A stretch of DNA of 64,000 bases from an uncultured Bacteroidota bacterium (lineage in GTDB: Bacteria; Bacteroidota; Bacteroidia; Bacteroidales; P3): contig CACYPU010000006.1 in assembly GCA_902776365.1 (NCBI GenBank), positions 1 to 64,000 on the forward strand. The letters run 5' to 3'. Below, piece after piece: positions 43,924 to 53,367 of this stretch. Position 1 is the stretch's first letter, and each line of letters opens with the position of its first letter. The translations under genes and the position numbers were made by a program. The notes beneath the pieces were generated by a model. The model did no database searches. It was not told the origin of the DNA and saw nothing but the letters and a program-made list of their open reading frames with translations.

Positions 43924-44823
43924 TTATTTCACCCAAAACTTAAGTCGGTAGATGTAGTAGTAGAGAAGTATAAGACGATGTCTGTTGAGACGTTTCCTGA
44001 CAGCTTTCTTCACTTCCGGTGAGAAGTCGTACTTCCGTTCGTATTGTGCCCACATCTTACCCCATCCGCGTGCGTAGTCGCTGGCTTTCAGTCCACAGTT
44101 TTCAATCATATATTCTAGCACGTCGGCTCCTTCAAGGAATGTGAGTCCTCGGTGCTCGGCATCGTTGGAGATGTTTGTGCTGTGTTGGCGATAGTAGCTT
44201 AGAGGCTCCTCTAGCTCTACTACGCAGCCTTGTTCTGCCAACAAGAGGTAGAAAAACCAATCGCCGCAAAGCCGCATGTGCTCGTAGCGGGGGCTTTCCT
44301 TGGAACGGAACTTGTCGCGACGGAAGATACATTCACTGACATTGGCGATAGGACAATTGGACGCTAGTCGTTTATGGATAAATTCTTTGCTTTGATGGAC
44401 GTGGGTGTTATTTCCTTCGCTGTTGTTCCATAGACGTTTACCACTCTCGTCGACCCACCATGTTTTTGTAAAAGCCAGCGAGCAATCGGGAACTTTGGTA
44501 ACCTCTTCCAGCAGTCGTTCGAGGAATGTGGGCTCTGCATAGTCGTCGCTTTCTGCCACCCATATCCATTCGCCTTTGGCGAGAGCTATTCCCTTGTCCC
44601 ACTGCCTGAAGGCACTGCCACTGTTGACATCTCCGAAGACGATGTGGCTCACATGCGGGTCGTTGCGGTAGCTTTCCATCAGGTCGCGGCTGCCGTCAGA
44701 GGAGTTGTCGTCCAGCAGTATCAGTTCAAAATCTTGGTAGGTCTGATCTAAAATACTGTCAATGCGCTGTTTTAAGTAGGGCGCGTGGTTGTAGTTGGGC
44801 ACTATGACCGAGACGGTGGGCAT
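43924..44823 (-). CDS. Glycosyltransferase family 2
   Basis: 299 residues: VIVPNYNHAPYLKQRIDSIL, LLDDNSSDGSRDLM and W-V-A-E-S-D-D-Y-A-E-P-T-F, with R-L-C-G-D-W-F-F-Y-L-L-L as catalytic-base region. The basic C-terminus R-L-N-R-H-R-L-I-L-L-Y-Y-Y may bind the membrane. Nine bases separate it from the GT92 gene. Confidence 0.92.
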   Translation of the reverse strand: MPTVSVIVPNYNHAPYLKQRIDSILDQTYQDFELILLDDNSSDGSRDLMESYRNDPHVSHIVFGDVNSGSAFRQWDKGIALAKGEWIWVAESDDYAEPTFLERLLEEVTKVPDCSLAFTKTWWVDESGKRLWNNSEGNNTHVHQSKEFIHKRLASNCPIANVSECIFRRDKFRSKESPRYEHMRLCGDWFFYLLLAEQGCVVELEEPLSYYRQHSTNISNDAEHRGLTFLEGADVLEYMIENCGLKASDYARGWGKMWAQYERKYDFSPEVKKAVRKRLNRHRLILLYYYIYRLKFWVK

Positions 44824-44832
44824 GGATGGTGG

Positions 44833-45696
44833 TCAGATGATTTTGGTGGCTTTTTGCTCGTTCTCTTGAAATTCTCGAATGGTACGTTCCTCCTCTTCAA
44901 GATATTGTGTTCCGAATCCTTTGGAAATATTCTCTTGGGACAGCCGGGAGGAATATTGTTTTTTGCGTGCAAGGACGGAGTTGAGACCGATGTTTTTGTA
45001 GTGTAGCAGTTTGAAATCGTTTTTATTCCAGACCACTCTCCCGACAGGGTGACATTCGTGGGCTCCGGGTTTATAGTTGATTTCAACGATAGAATGAGGG
45101 TCGAAGAGAATGCATTTATCGAACCATTGGTCGCGGACGCCACAAGGCACCTGTGTGGTAAGAGGGATGCCTTTAGCAGGCTCGTTAGAACTGTACATAT
45201 TGTATCCCTGGGGTTTCACAATGGTTTGCCCGTTTCTTTTCATTTCGCTCAGCGCAGATTGTAAATCAGGATGATATAGGAATTCATCCATGTCGCACAC
45301 TATCACAAAGTCTGCCTTCCCTCGAGAACGTTTCCAACAATTGTTTTTGATGTCTTGGTATACGTGGTCGTTGATTTCTCCATCCATGGAAAACTTTTTG
45401 ATGTTGGTGTTAGGGTGGGCAAGGATAATGTTCTCGCTACTGTCATCGGAATAGTTGTCGTAAATAAAGAATTTGTCGACAGAACTTTCATAATGCTTGA
45501 ACATGAAAGGCAGCATCCGCTCCTCATTCCAGCAGACGGCATAATAGTGGACAATGGGATGATGGATACCATGCAGTCGCTTACATGCCTGTAACTTCAT
45601 CCACAATACCCAGTTCCTTGCCAGTATGAAAAAAATGTGCATATTATGTCCTTTTTGAAGGACAAAGTAGTGTTTGTGTTGACAGTGACAAGGCAT
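44833..45696 (-). CDS. Glycosyltransferase family 92-like (DUF23)
   Basis: 287 residues from the ATG at 45696, which shares a base with the previous stop (TAATG); M19 at 45642 is an alternative start. Motifs: V-C-W-N-E-E-R-M-L-P-F-M-F-K-H-Y, F-I-Y-D-N-Y-S-D-D-S-S-E-N, FVIVCDMDEFLYHPDL with the acidic donor site, and a late G-A-H-E-C-H. GT92 members include galactosyltransferases acting on fucose in animals; the bacterial substrate is unknown. Confidence 0.82.
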   Translation of the reverse strand: MPCHCQHKHYFVLQKGHNMHIFFILARNWVLWMKLQACKRLHGIHHPIVHYYAVCWNEERMLPFMFKHYESSVDKFFIYDNYSDDSSENIILAHPNTNIKKFSMDGEINDHVYQDIKNNCWKRSRGKADFVIVCDMDEFLYHPDLQSALSEMKRNGQTIVKPQGYNMYSSNEPAKGIPLTTQVPCGVRDQWFDKCILFDPHSIVEINYKPGAHECHPVGRVVWNKNDFKLLHYKNIGLNSVLARKKQYSSRLSQENISKGFGTQYLEEEERTIREFQENEQKATKII

Positions 45697-46535
45697 TAGT
45701 ATTTTGTTTTCTGTCGTATCCAGGTTAATGGTTTGAGAATAAATTTTCCAATGCGGTATGCATGGGAATGTCGGACTAGGTCTGCTCGGTGATATAGCCA
45801 TTCGTTGTGGCCCCACATCTCATGGAAGAATACGATGTCCTGAAGGTAAGGCTGGTATAGTTCTTCGTGGTTATGGTAAATTTGACGTAGGAGAGTCTGC
45901 ATATTGTTGTCGGCATCAGTTGAGCGTGAATATTCGAGAATGCGCCAGTGGAAAAGCCGTTCTTCGATGCAGTGGACTTTGTCTGAGGGTAGAAGGAAAG
46001 AAAGCCAGAAGTCCCAATCTTCAAATCCCTTGACCATATTGGGATTGTATCCGGTGGAGAGAAGGAAATCTTCGCGTCGGAACATGGCGCAGTAATGAAC
46101 CATGTTGGTCCAAAGCAGTGCTTCGTGGGTATAAGGGGGAAGGTCCCATTTCCCATTCTGAATGCCAAAAGTGTCGGCTATAGTGTATACAAGTTTTACA
46201 TCGGAATGGTTCATTAGATAGTTGGCACATTTCTCTACATAGGTGGGTGATATTGTGTCATCTGCATCTAATGACATGATATATTGTCCATTGGCTGCAT
46301 GAATTCCATTGTTGCGGGCAATGGATACTCCTTGGTTTTCTTGACGGATATATCGCAAGTTAGGCATTGCCGAAGTGTAAGATGTAACGACATCACTTGT
46401 ATTGTCAGGAGATCCGTCATCTACCACAATAATTTCTATATTGGGATAGGTTTGCGTAGACACGGAGTCCAGTGCTTCGCCAAGGAACAGAGCTTTGTTA
46501 TAGCAAGTGATGATGATGGAAACTAGAGGTGTCAT
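45696..46535 (-). CDS. Glycosyltransferase family 2
   Basis: 279 residues: IIITCYNKALFLGEALDSV, VVDDGSPDNTSDVV, VSIARNNGIHAANGQYIM and SLDADDTISPTYV, then KGFEDWDFWLSFLL. Canonical GT2. A 1-bp overlap couples it to GT92 downstream. Confidence 0.92.
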   Translation of the reverse strand: MTPLVSIIITCYNKALFLGEALDSVSTQTYPNIEIIVVDDGSPDNTSDVVTSYTSAMPNLRYIRQENQGVSIARNNGIHAANGQYIMSLDADDTISPTYVEKCANYLMNHSDVKLVYTIADTFGIQNGKWDLPPYTHEALLWTNMVHYCAMFRREDFLLSTGYNPNMVKGFEDWDFWLSFLLPSDKVHCIEERLFHWRILEYSRSTDADNNMQTLLRQIYHNHEELYQPYLQDIVFFHEMWGHNEWLYHRADLVRHSHAYRIGKFILKPLTWIRQKTKY

Positions 46536-46538
46536 GTG

Positions 46539-47351
46539 TTAATGTTCAATCCAGTCGAATTTAGGTGTTTCAATTCCGACAGGGAATGTCTTCTTTATTT
46601 TGTGTCCTATCCAGTATTTGGGGGCTACCACACGTTCGTGCTCTCCAAGGTAGGCGCTCCACCAGGCGAAAGTGCTGTTGCTGATGATGGCGATGTCGGC
46701 ATGCTGTATGATTTGGAAGTCGACAATGGGGCTGTTGCTCTCGAAATGATAGTTGGACTTGTGCTCAAAATCGCGTTTGACGCTTTCGATGTCATCGCTG
46801 ACAAAAAGCACTTCGTATTGGTCGAGGTCTGGTATTAGTGAAAGCGCTTTGCGGTAGTAATCTATTGGCAGAGAGACATCTTTTCCGCCCATGCCTTCGA
46901 ATTCCACTTCGGTATAGTCGGTACGACGTAGATGTACGGCCACGGTCTTATGCTGGCGGAAGAACTCTCCGTATTTTTTTTCAAAGGCTTCACGGTAGGG
47001 TTTGCGGATACGGAATGCCTTTTTTACGGCAGCAATGTCGTTGCGAAAGTAGTTGTCGCTTTGGAAGTAACCCTCGTAATAGTGCGATCCGGCAAGTGGC
47101 GTTATCATTGTGCGGCCATCGTCGTCTGTGATTTTGTCGTGTATCAATCGACGACAGATACGACGATACTGCTTTGTTAGCCATGGATGGCGGTAAATAA
47201 ATGGCAGTATGTGGTTGAGTTTGAAGTATTGCAGACGGAATGGATATTCCCAAGTGCTGCAGAACGGCAACGCCATGCCTTTCAGGCCAAGACCAAAGGC
47301 ATATTGGAACATCTGGTTCCCCATTTGGCAATATAGTGCTATTGTATGCAT
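46539..47351 (-). CDS. Glycosyltransferase family 11, alpha-1,2-fucosyltransferase-like
   Basis: 270 residues: N-terminal [16 protein letters not shown] and the H-x-R-R-x-D-Y motif in [15 protein letters not shown] (about 137-151) that binds GDP-fucose in GT11; [14 protein letters not shown] is also typical. Together with the GT10 gene it suggests a multiply fucosylated chain. Overlaps the GT4 gene upstream by 13 bp. Confidence 0.92.
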   Translation of the reverse strand: MHTIALYCQMGNQMFQYAFGLGLKGMALPFCSTWEYPFRLQYFKLNHILPFIYRHPWLTKQYRRICRRLIHDKITDDDGRTMITPLAGSHYYEGYFQSDNYFRNDIAAVKKAFRIRKPYREAFEKKYGEFFRQHKTVAVHLRRTDYTEVEFEGMGGKDVSLPIDYYRKALSLIPDLDQYEVLFVSDDIESVKRDFEHKSNYHFESNSPIVDFQIIQHADIAIISNSTFAWWSAYLGEHERVVAPKYWIGHKIKKTFPVGIETPKFDWIEH

Positions 47352-48571
47352 CGGGCGTAGAGGTCGATGTATTGCTTGGCGATGCGGTCGATATTGAAGC
47401 GCTTGACGACATCGTCACGGATGGCTTGACGTTTGTAGGTGAGATCCATAGCCGTGGAAATGCATTCGGCTAATGACTCGATGGTGTAATTTGGACAGCA
47501 GATACCGTTATCGGGAGTAATGAGCTCATCGATAATTCCGCAAGGGAAAGCCACCACGGGACAACCACAGGCCATGGATTCAATAGATGTCTGAGAAAAA
47601 GATTCTTGTGAGGACGCTAGTACAAATAGGTCAGAAGCGGAGTAGGCTATAGAGAGAAGACGGGGATTAGCTAGGGGACCAGTGCCTACAACAGGATAGT
47701 CGCATTGAGGAAGAGCCCCTTTGCCGACACAGAGGAGTGTGATATCACTCCGATGTAAAGAGTCAAGGGCTTTTGTCAGGATGTCAAGTCCTTTGTGGCT
47801 GTCATTGATATCAGAGGCACAGAAACATATTACTTTGCTGTCTATAGGAAGTCTTAATGCCTCCCGACAGAAAGAACGATCAAGAATGGCAAACTGTTCG
47901 GGTTCTAGTCCATTGTGTATAATGTCAATGGGGTAGGAGGGAAAGAGTGAATGCTGGCGATAGAATTGTTCCATCATGCGAGAGAGGGCCACCATGTGGA
48001 TGTTTTGCCGACCATCGGCAAGGGCATCTTTCTTTATCCTTACAAAATCTTTTTCCATGGCGGCGAAAGGTTCTTTGAGCCGCACGGCCTCGTCACTATA
48101 ATGGAAACCGCCGTAGGCGATGTTTTCGTCATGGAACGTCCACACTATATGTTTGTTGATTCTGTCAAAGAATGTTTGGTAGTCAATGAAATTTTCCACC
48201 CAGTGTAGATGTAGGATATCGGCTTGTTGTACTAGTGGGTGTTGTGAAAGGTCGAAATTGGAAACGGGTAGGGTATAGGCAGCTCCATAGACTCTGTCGA
48301 GTACATTCAGTTGCCGTTCGTAACGCTCTACCTGTGTCAGACATCTCCCTCGGCGACGCAGTATCTGCTCTGCCTTGCGAACGACGGAAAGTGATGAGGG
48401 TTGATATAAGCCCATGTTGGGTTGGGCAGCAGTGATGGTGTCGTCGTCAGAACTCTTGAATCGCACCAGCATTCGGCTGTCTACACCTTGTCGGAGCATT
48501 GCCTTGTGGATACGCTGGGCTGCAATACCGGCACCGCCATGGTCCATTGTGGCTATGTGGAGAACTCTCAT
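47339..48571 (-). CDS. Glycosyltransferase family 4
   Basis: 410 residues from the ATG at 48571 ([19 protein letters not shown]), which overlaps the previous stop by 4 bp. GT-B fold with [20 protein letters not shown], the E-x7-E donor motif. The family often starts with H-G-G-A-G. Retaining transferase; donor unknown. Confidence 0.92.
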   Translation of the reverse strand: MRVLHIATMDHGGAGIAAQRIHKAMLRQGVDSRMLVRFKSSDDDTITAAQPNMGLYQPSSLSVVRKAEQILRRRGRCLTQVERYERQLNVLDRVYGAAYTLPVSNFDLSQHPLVQQADILHLHWVENFIDYQTFFDRINKHIVWTFHDENIAYGGFHYSDEAVRLKEPFAAMEKDFVRIKKDALADGRQNIHMVALSRMMEQFYRQHSLFPSYPIDIIHNGLEPEQFAILDRSFCREALRLPIDSKVICFCASDINDSHKGLDILTKALDSLHRSDITLLCVGKGALPQCDYPVVGTGPLANPRLLSIAYSASDLFVLASSQESFSQTSIESMACGCPVVAFPCGIIDELITPDNGICCPNYTIESLAECISTAMDLTYKRQAIRDDVVKRFNIDRIAKQYIDLYARCIQ

Positions 48572-49524
48572 TGCGGTTGTTTCATAAAACCCCATTGACG
48601 GAGCAGTTTCTTTATTCCACGTTTCAGCTTTGTCGAGGAGGAAAGTTTAGGCGTGTCGGACCAGTAGTTATAGAAGATTCTCTGCACTTCGCGGTTGGGA
48701 CGCAGATGGGGTTCGAGTCGTAAAGAGTCTTTTGCGGGGTCAAAAAGTGGTGCTTGCGCGTCGCTGGAACATTCGTCATTGTAATGGGTGCCGGAGCCGT
48801 CCATACCGATATTGCGGGTAAAGGATTTTACAGGCCGGATGCAATAGCCATTGTGCTTGAATATGTGATAGTCCCAGACGATGTCCCACGCGTCAATTTT
48901 GCCTTCGAGTTGGTCTCGCAACATCTGGCTCATGCCCTCGCCGCCACGGTCGAAACGTTTCATTGCTTTGGGACTGGAGAAGAATCTGTCGGCATCTTTA
49001 ACCTCCCAATCGATGTCTTTCCACCGGTCGGCCCAAGTGGCCCAGCCCCAAGAACAGGAGCGATGGACGAGGTAGAGGTCGTATTTGGAGGTATATTTTT
49101 CTGGAAGTTTGATGTCTACATTCATACCGCCGATAGTCCAAATTCTCTTGTCAGTTTCGTATTTGTCCAGAGCACGATTCATAAAGGATAGGAAATCTGG
49201 AATAGTTTCTATGTCATCTTCCACCACAATCACACGACCATATTTTTGCACAATGGATGTGACGCCGTTGATTATAGATTTGGCACAACCATTGTTTTGG
49301 TTAGAGAAATGAAGTAGGATCTCTTTAAAACCTTCAATTTTACTCGCGATTTCACGTACTTCTGCTATTTTTTTCAGTCCTTCTGTTGGAGTGTCATTCT
49401 TTGCGCCGTCGGCAAAAACATGAATTGTACTTTCTGAAGCTAATGTGTTGTTTTTTAGGGCTTCGATGGTACGGCGAGTATGTTCTGGACGATTATATAC
49501 AAACAGTGCAATGTGTGCAAGCAT
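48568..49524 (-). CDS. GT-A glycosyltransferase of the GNT-I-like / sugar transferase family
   Basis: 318 residues from the ATG at 49524 (MLAHIALFVYNRPEHTRRTI). RVIVVEDDIETIPDFLSFMN supplies the E-D-D donor site, and H-R-S-C-S-W-G-W-A-T-W-A-D-R-W is a signature of this group in Bacteroidetes capsule loci. Frame extension to 49617 lies in the upstream gene and is rejected. Confidence 0.85.
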   Translation of the reverse strand: MLAHIALFVYNRPEHTRRTIEALKNNTLASESTIHVFADGAKNDTPTEGLKKIAEVREIASKIEGFKEILLHFSNQNNGCAKSIINGVTSIVQKYGRVIVVEDDIETIPDFLSFMNRALDKYETDKRIWTIGGMNVDIKLPEKYTSKYDLYLVHRSCSWGWATWADRWKDIDWEVKDADRFFSSPKAMKRFDRGGEGMSQMLRDQLEGKIDAWDIVWDYHIFKHNGYCIRPVKSFTRNIGMDGSGTHYNDECSSDAQAPLFDPAKDSLRLEPHLRPNREVQRIFYNYWSDTPKLSSSTKLKRGIKKLLRQWGFMKQPQ

Positions 49525-49526
49525 GG

Positions 49527-50417
49527 TTATCGGGTAAGTAACTGACGTATGTAATTGAATGGTTTTAAGATAATCTTTCCTAGTTTGTATGCCTTGGAAT
49601 TCCGGTTCCCCTCCCATTCTGTCATGACATTGATAATAATATTCTTTAATTCAAAGTTCCACTCATCAATACTTTTTTGTAATTCTTCATCATGTATTAC
49701 ACTTCTCAATTCAGATAACATGATGATATTTTCCATCATATTACGGTACCATTTATTTGTGGTCCAAATACCGACATTTTTTCGAAAAACAGACATGTAT
49801 CCAGGAATACCCGCAATCTTACCTCGATCACGATACAGATATAATGTACAAATATCCATACACATTACCCAACCCATATTACGACGAATTGTTTCGGCTT
49901 GCTGATTGAGTCGACACATTAAAGTAGTGGTGTGAAGATATCCGCCCCAAAGAAGCTCTTTAACCGATAGCCCTTCTTTAGGCGCGGGGTTATCGTAGGA
50001 CTCGAATGCCTTTTTTTGTTGGTCATATTCGCGAAATTGATGATAGCAAATAGATACTTCTGGATGTGCTTCCATAAAATCAAACTGTTTTTGGAGTTTT
50101 TGTGGATCACACCAATAGTCATCTCCTTCACAGAAAGTTATGTATTTCCCTTTTGCCCTTGGTATTAGGAAAGTTGCCCATATTTCTTTCTTCTGAGAAA
50201 ATTGATTTTTGGACTGAAATATTGTCTGTATTTTGTTTGGATATTTTTCGGCATATTCCCGTATAATTTCAGTAGATCCATCGTTGGATGCATCATCATG
50301 GATTATTATTTCGTATGGGAATGTAGTTTCCTGTGATACGAGTCCATCGAGACATTGTCGTAAGTAGGGGGCTTGATTATATACCACACATAAAGCGCTA
50401 ACAAGAGGCACTTCCAT
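49527..50417 (-). CDS. Glycosyltransferase family 2
   Basis: 296 residues: ALCVVYNQAPYLRQCLDGL, IIIHDDASNDGSTEIIREY and T-F-C-E-G-D-D-Y-W-C-D-P. This sub-type (E-I-I-I-H-D-D-A-S) is common in capsule loci. The gene is A/T-rich and overlaps the next upstream GT2 by 20 bp, the longest overlap in the operon. Confidence 0.9.
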   Translation of the reverse strand: MEVPLVSALCVVYNQAPYLRQCLDGLVSQETTFPYEIIIHDDASNDGSTEIIREYAEKYPNKIQTIFQSKNQFSQKKEIWATFLIPRAKGKYITFCEGDDYWCDPQKLQKQFDFMEAHPEVSICYHQFREYDQQKKAFESYDNPAPKEGLSVKELLWGGYLHTTTLMCRLNQQAETIRRNMGWVMCMDICTLYLYRDRGKIAGIPGYMSVFRKNVGIWTTNKWYRNMMENIIMLSELRSVIHDEELQKSIDEWNFELKNIIINVMTEWEGNRNSKAYKLGKIILKPFNYIRQLLTR

Positions 50418-51213
50418 ATAAAAGTTGTTTTATTTTTCTACGAATTATAATTTTTAATCTCAATAATTTGAGGGAACAAAAAAGGATTGCATGTTCAATG
50501 TGGCTGATATCCTGTAAGAGCGCGTTTTGAACATAGTAGACTTTCTCCGAAGTTTTTAATTGTCGATACCCATTTTTTAGAACCAGCATATAGTAATCCT
50601 TCCAAAAAAAATCATCAGAGTTACACTCGCTAGCTCCGCCAGGGGAGAAATATGCAATTTCTAATGGAATGTATTTTTTTCTTATTTTTTTGTCGAAAAA
50701 CCAACGCAAATTAAACTCAAAATCAGCGGCATATGGGTATCGTAAATTATATAGACCAAGTTTTGTAAAAATGCATTTCTTATAGAAGATAGATTGATGG
50801 CATCTATTGGCAGATATGTTTTTCATGGTCCATTCTCCACGATTATCTTCGGAAAGGATGGGCGAACATACTTCGCCATAAATCACCTCAAAACAACTTA
50901 TATTATTGGAAAATAGTTCTTTGAGTGTGTTTTGTGTTAGAAGATAATCATCACTACCGAGAAAATAAAGCCACTCACCTTGTGCCTTTTTGATGCCCTT
51001 GTTCATTGCGTCATAAATACCTTTGTCTGGCTCTGAGTAGATACGAATCCGGATGTCGTTATACGATTGGGCAACCTTGAGGGTGTCATCGGTCGAAGCA
51101 CCATCCATCACCAGTACTTCCCAGTCGGTAAATGTTTGGCATACAATACTGTCGAGCGCTCCCGACAAAACCGATGCACTATTGTATGTCGGTATAATTA
51201 TGGAAAGTTTCAT
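50398..51213 (-). CDS. Glycosyltransferase family 2 (WcaE-like)
   Basis: 271 residues: IIIPTYNSASVLSGALDSI, V-L-V-M-D-G-A-S-T-D-D-T and Y-F-L-G-S-D-D-Y-L-L, with C-H-Q-S-I-F-Y-K-K in the middle. The D-G-A-S-T-D-x-T and G-S-D-D pattern is that of WcaE-type colanic-acid transferases. A/T-rich. A 43-bp gap separates it from the GT4 gene upstream. Confidence 0.9.
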   Translation of the reverse strand: MKLSIIIPTYNSASVLSGALDSIVCQTFTDWEVLVMDGASTDDTLKVAQSYNDIRIRIYSEPDKGIYDAMNKGIKKAQGEWLYFLGSDDYLLTQNTLKELFSNNISCFEVIYGEVCSPILSEDNRGEWTMKNISANRCHQSIFYKKCIFTKLGLYNLRYPYAADFEFNLRWFFDKKIRKKYIPLEIAYFSPGGASECNSDDFFWKDYYMLVLKNGYRQLKTSEKVYYVQNALLQDISHIEHAILFCSLKLLRLKIIIRRKIKQLLYGSASC

Positions 51214-51256
51214 TTTAAGTACTGACTATCTATCCCTTGACAAGCCACCGTAGCTC

Positions 51257-52408
51257 CTACGCTAGTATGGCTTGGTAGACATGTGATAGTTTTTTTGCGC
51301 TTTCTTCCCAGGAGAAGAGTTGCACTCGTTCCCAACCACGGGCTATCTGGTCTTCTTTATCTTGTTCGGATGCCAGAAGAAATGCTTCAAAATGATCTGC
51401 CAGGTCACCTCTATGGTTGATATCGAAGTAGATGGCCGCATCGCCGCCCACTTCGGGGAAACAGCTGGCATTGTTGAGCATCACCGGGCATCCGCAAACA
51501 AACGACTCTAATATTGGCATGCCGAAACCTTCATGAGCCGATGGATAGATAAAGACGATGGCATTTTGATACAGGGCCTGCATCTCTTGTTCTGTAGCAT
51601 ATCGTTGGATGACATGTTCCGACAATCCAAGGGAAGCAATCACACGCTGTTCGTCCTTTTCAAAAGGTCGTCCAGTACACACTATTCGCAATTCCGGATG
51701 CCGCTGTATTATTATTGCGCATTCTTCAATGAAAGGGTTGAAGTTTTTATATGCCCGGCGTTCACCAACATAAAGTAAATATGGGAAGGAACATAGTGAA
51801 TGATACCGAGTGGGAGGGGGGATTGGCGCTCCGTGTGGTGTTACCGTTATTTTTTCTGGTGGAATGTTGAAGATGTCAATAAGGTCCTTTTTTGTATTTT
51901 CGGACGGCACATGGATATGTGCTGCCAGCGGGCAGAGAAGTTTCTTTTGTTTAGACTGAAGTTCATTCTCACCAATTAATTCAGGAATCATGTCATGTAC
52001 CGTTAGCACAAAGGGCTTGCCATTCAGATAGGGAAGAAAATATGAATCAAAGAATGTCGGCTCAAAGACGTCGAATTGTTGCCGTTTCAATAGTCTAATA
52101 CAATACTCTTGATTGATATTTAGACCATCGTTTTCATGCCCTGCCACATGCATTATCCTTCGAGTCAGTGTTCTTTGTCCCTTAAACAATTTCTTCCCCT
52201 CGAACCACCTTTTGTGAATATCGTGTAAAGGTTTTACATTTGAAGCAAGTTGACATTCTTTTAAATGAACATTATCGCTTTCTTTGATACCAATTATACA
52301 ATCAACACTTTCTTCATTCTGCAAATGGGAAATCAATTCCGCATAAGAACGTGACACACCGCCAAAGCGTTGCATCTCAAAGGCCTGGTAGTCGAAGAGG
52401 ATTTTCAT
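51257..52408 (-). CDS. Glycosyltransferase family 4
   Basis: 383 residues: MKILFDYQAFEMQRFGGVSR, VPSENTKKDLIDIFNIPPEK, LLYVGERRAYKNFNPF and S-A-H-E-G-F-G-M-P-I-L-E-S-F with the E-x7-E motif, then FPEVGGDAAIYFD. Resembles mannosyl- or rhamnosyl-type GT4 enzymes; donor not determinable. Confidence 0.92.
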   Translation of the reverse strand: MKILFDYQAFEMQRFGGVSRSYAELISHLQNEESVDCIIGIKESDNVHLKECQLASNVKPLHDIHKRWFEGKKLFKGQRTLTRRIMHVAGHENDGLNINQEYCIRLLKRQQFDVFEPTFFDSYFLPYLNGKPFVLTVHDMIPELIGENELQSKQKKLLCPLAAHIHVPSENTKKDLIDIFNIPPEKITVTPHGAPIPPPTRYHSLCSFPYLLYVGERRAYKNFNPFIEECAIIIQRHPELRIVCTGRPFEKDEQRVIASLGLSEHVIQRYATEQEMQALYQNAIVFIYPSAHEGFGMPILESFVCGCPVMLNNASCFPEVGGDAAIYFDINHRGDLADHFEAFLLASEQDKEDQIARGWERVQLFSWEESAKKLSHVYQAILA

Positions 52409-52414
52409 ATAGAT

Positions 52415-53350
52415 TTAGAAGATGGAAAAGATTTCTTTTGCATTGTAATCCTCTTTGTCGGGGATGGCAAGTACATCATAGTAGAAGGGCAATCCGTCCC
52501 CAATAGTGTTGTTGATATAGGATTTTAATAGAGCCTTGTTGTTGATATCTACTTTATCGAAAAGATTTCCGAAATTGTCGAACAATATACATTCATGATA
52601 GCCCAATTCATTAAGTATAGGAAATATTGAAAGAGTGTCTTCTCTTTGTTCTGCGCAGTAGGCTTTATCCCACTCGAAGAATATTAAAGGGCGCCATTTA
52701 TGCAAGCATTGTTTTGCACCACGAATGACTTTGAAGTCAAAACCATCAGTGTCAACTTTTATTAAATCAAAAAAAATGTTTTTGTACTTTGCATCAATGA
52801 GTTGATCAAGGGTTTGCGAAAGAATGCCCTTCCCGTCAGACGTATGTGTACAGCGCAATAATCTATTTGTTCCGTTTGTGGTTTCTGGTTGGTAGTCCTT
52901 TTCGTTGGGATTGTCCGTCAAATAGCAGGTCTCCAGCTTGTAGTTATAATTGTGGTTGAGATTATGCTGAATTAGTTTTGCAAATGACTCGTTTCCTTCG
53001 ACGCACAGATAGAAAGCGTCTTTCAGACCGATATTTAGAACGGTATCGCCAACATTGGCTCCTACGTCAACAATGTTGATTGTCCGCTTCAATTCTTTGT
53101 GAAGGTAGTGACATAGTTTAGAAAGTTGTCTGTCGTAAAGCGGAAACTCTTTTTGATAGAAAGGTAGTTGATGCGCGAAGTTGCACAAGAGACGTTGCCC
53201 ATTGGAATGAGTTTTAATTATGGTATTGCCCTTCCCCTTGTTTATTGATAGGTTGTATAATAGATTGGCACGACGAGCTAGTTTGCTTTTTCTCGTATGA
53301 TAATACAAGGCATATGCATAAATTATTGAAAAAAATGGATTGTATTTCAT
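52415..53350 (-). CDS. FkbM family methyltransferase
   Basis: 311 residues: NIVDVGANVGDTVLNIGL (SAM loop), F-Y-L-C-V-E-G-N-E-S and IKVDTDGFDFKVIRGA, the FkbM signature. Second FkbM gene of the operon and only distantly like the first. It sits beside the Wzt gene, where methylases that cap O-antigen chains are often found; a capping role is inference. Confidence 0.9.
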   Translation of the reverse strand: MKYNPFFSIIYAYALYYHTRKSKLARRANLLYNLSINKGKGNTIIKTHSNGQRLLCNFAHQLPFYQKEFPLYDRQLSKLCHYLHKELKRTINIVDVGANVGDTVLNIGLKDAFYLCVEGNESFAKLIQHNLNHNYNYKLETCYLTDNPNEKDYQPETTNGTNRLLRCTHTSDGKGILSQTLDQLIDAKYKNIFFDLIKVDTDGFDFKVIRGAKQCLHKWRPLIFFEWDKAYCAEQREDTLSIFPILNELGYHECILFDNFGNLFDKVDINNKALLKSYINNTIGDGLPFYYDVLAIPDKEDYNAKEIFSIF

Positions 53351-53367
53351 GGCTGAAATGGATTTGA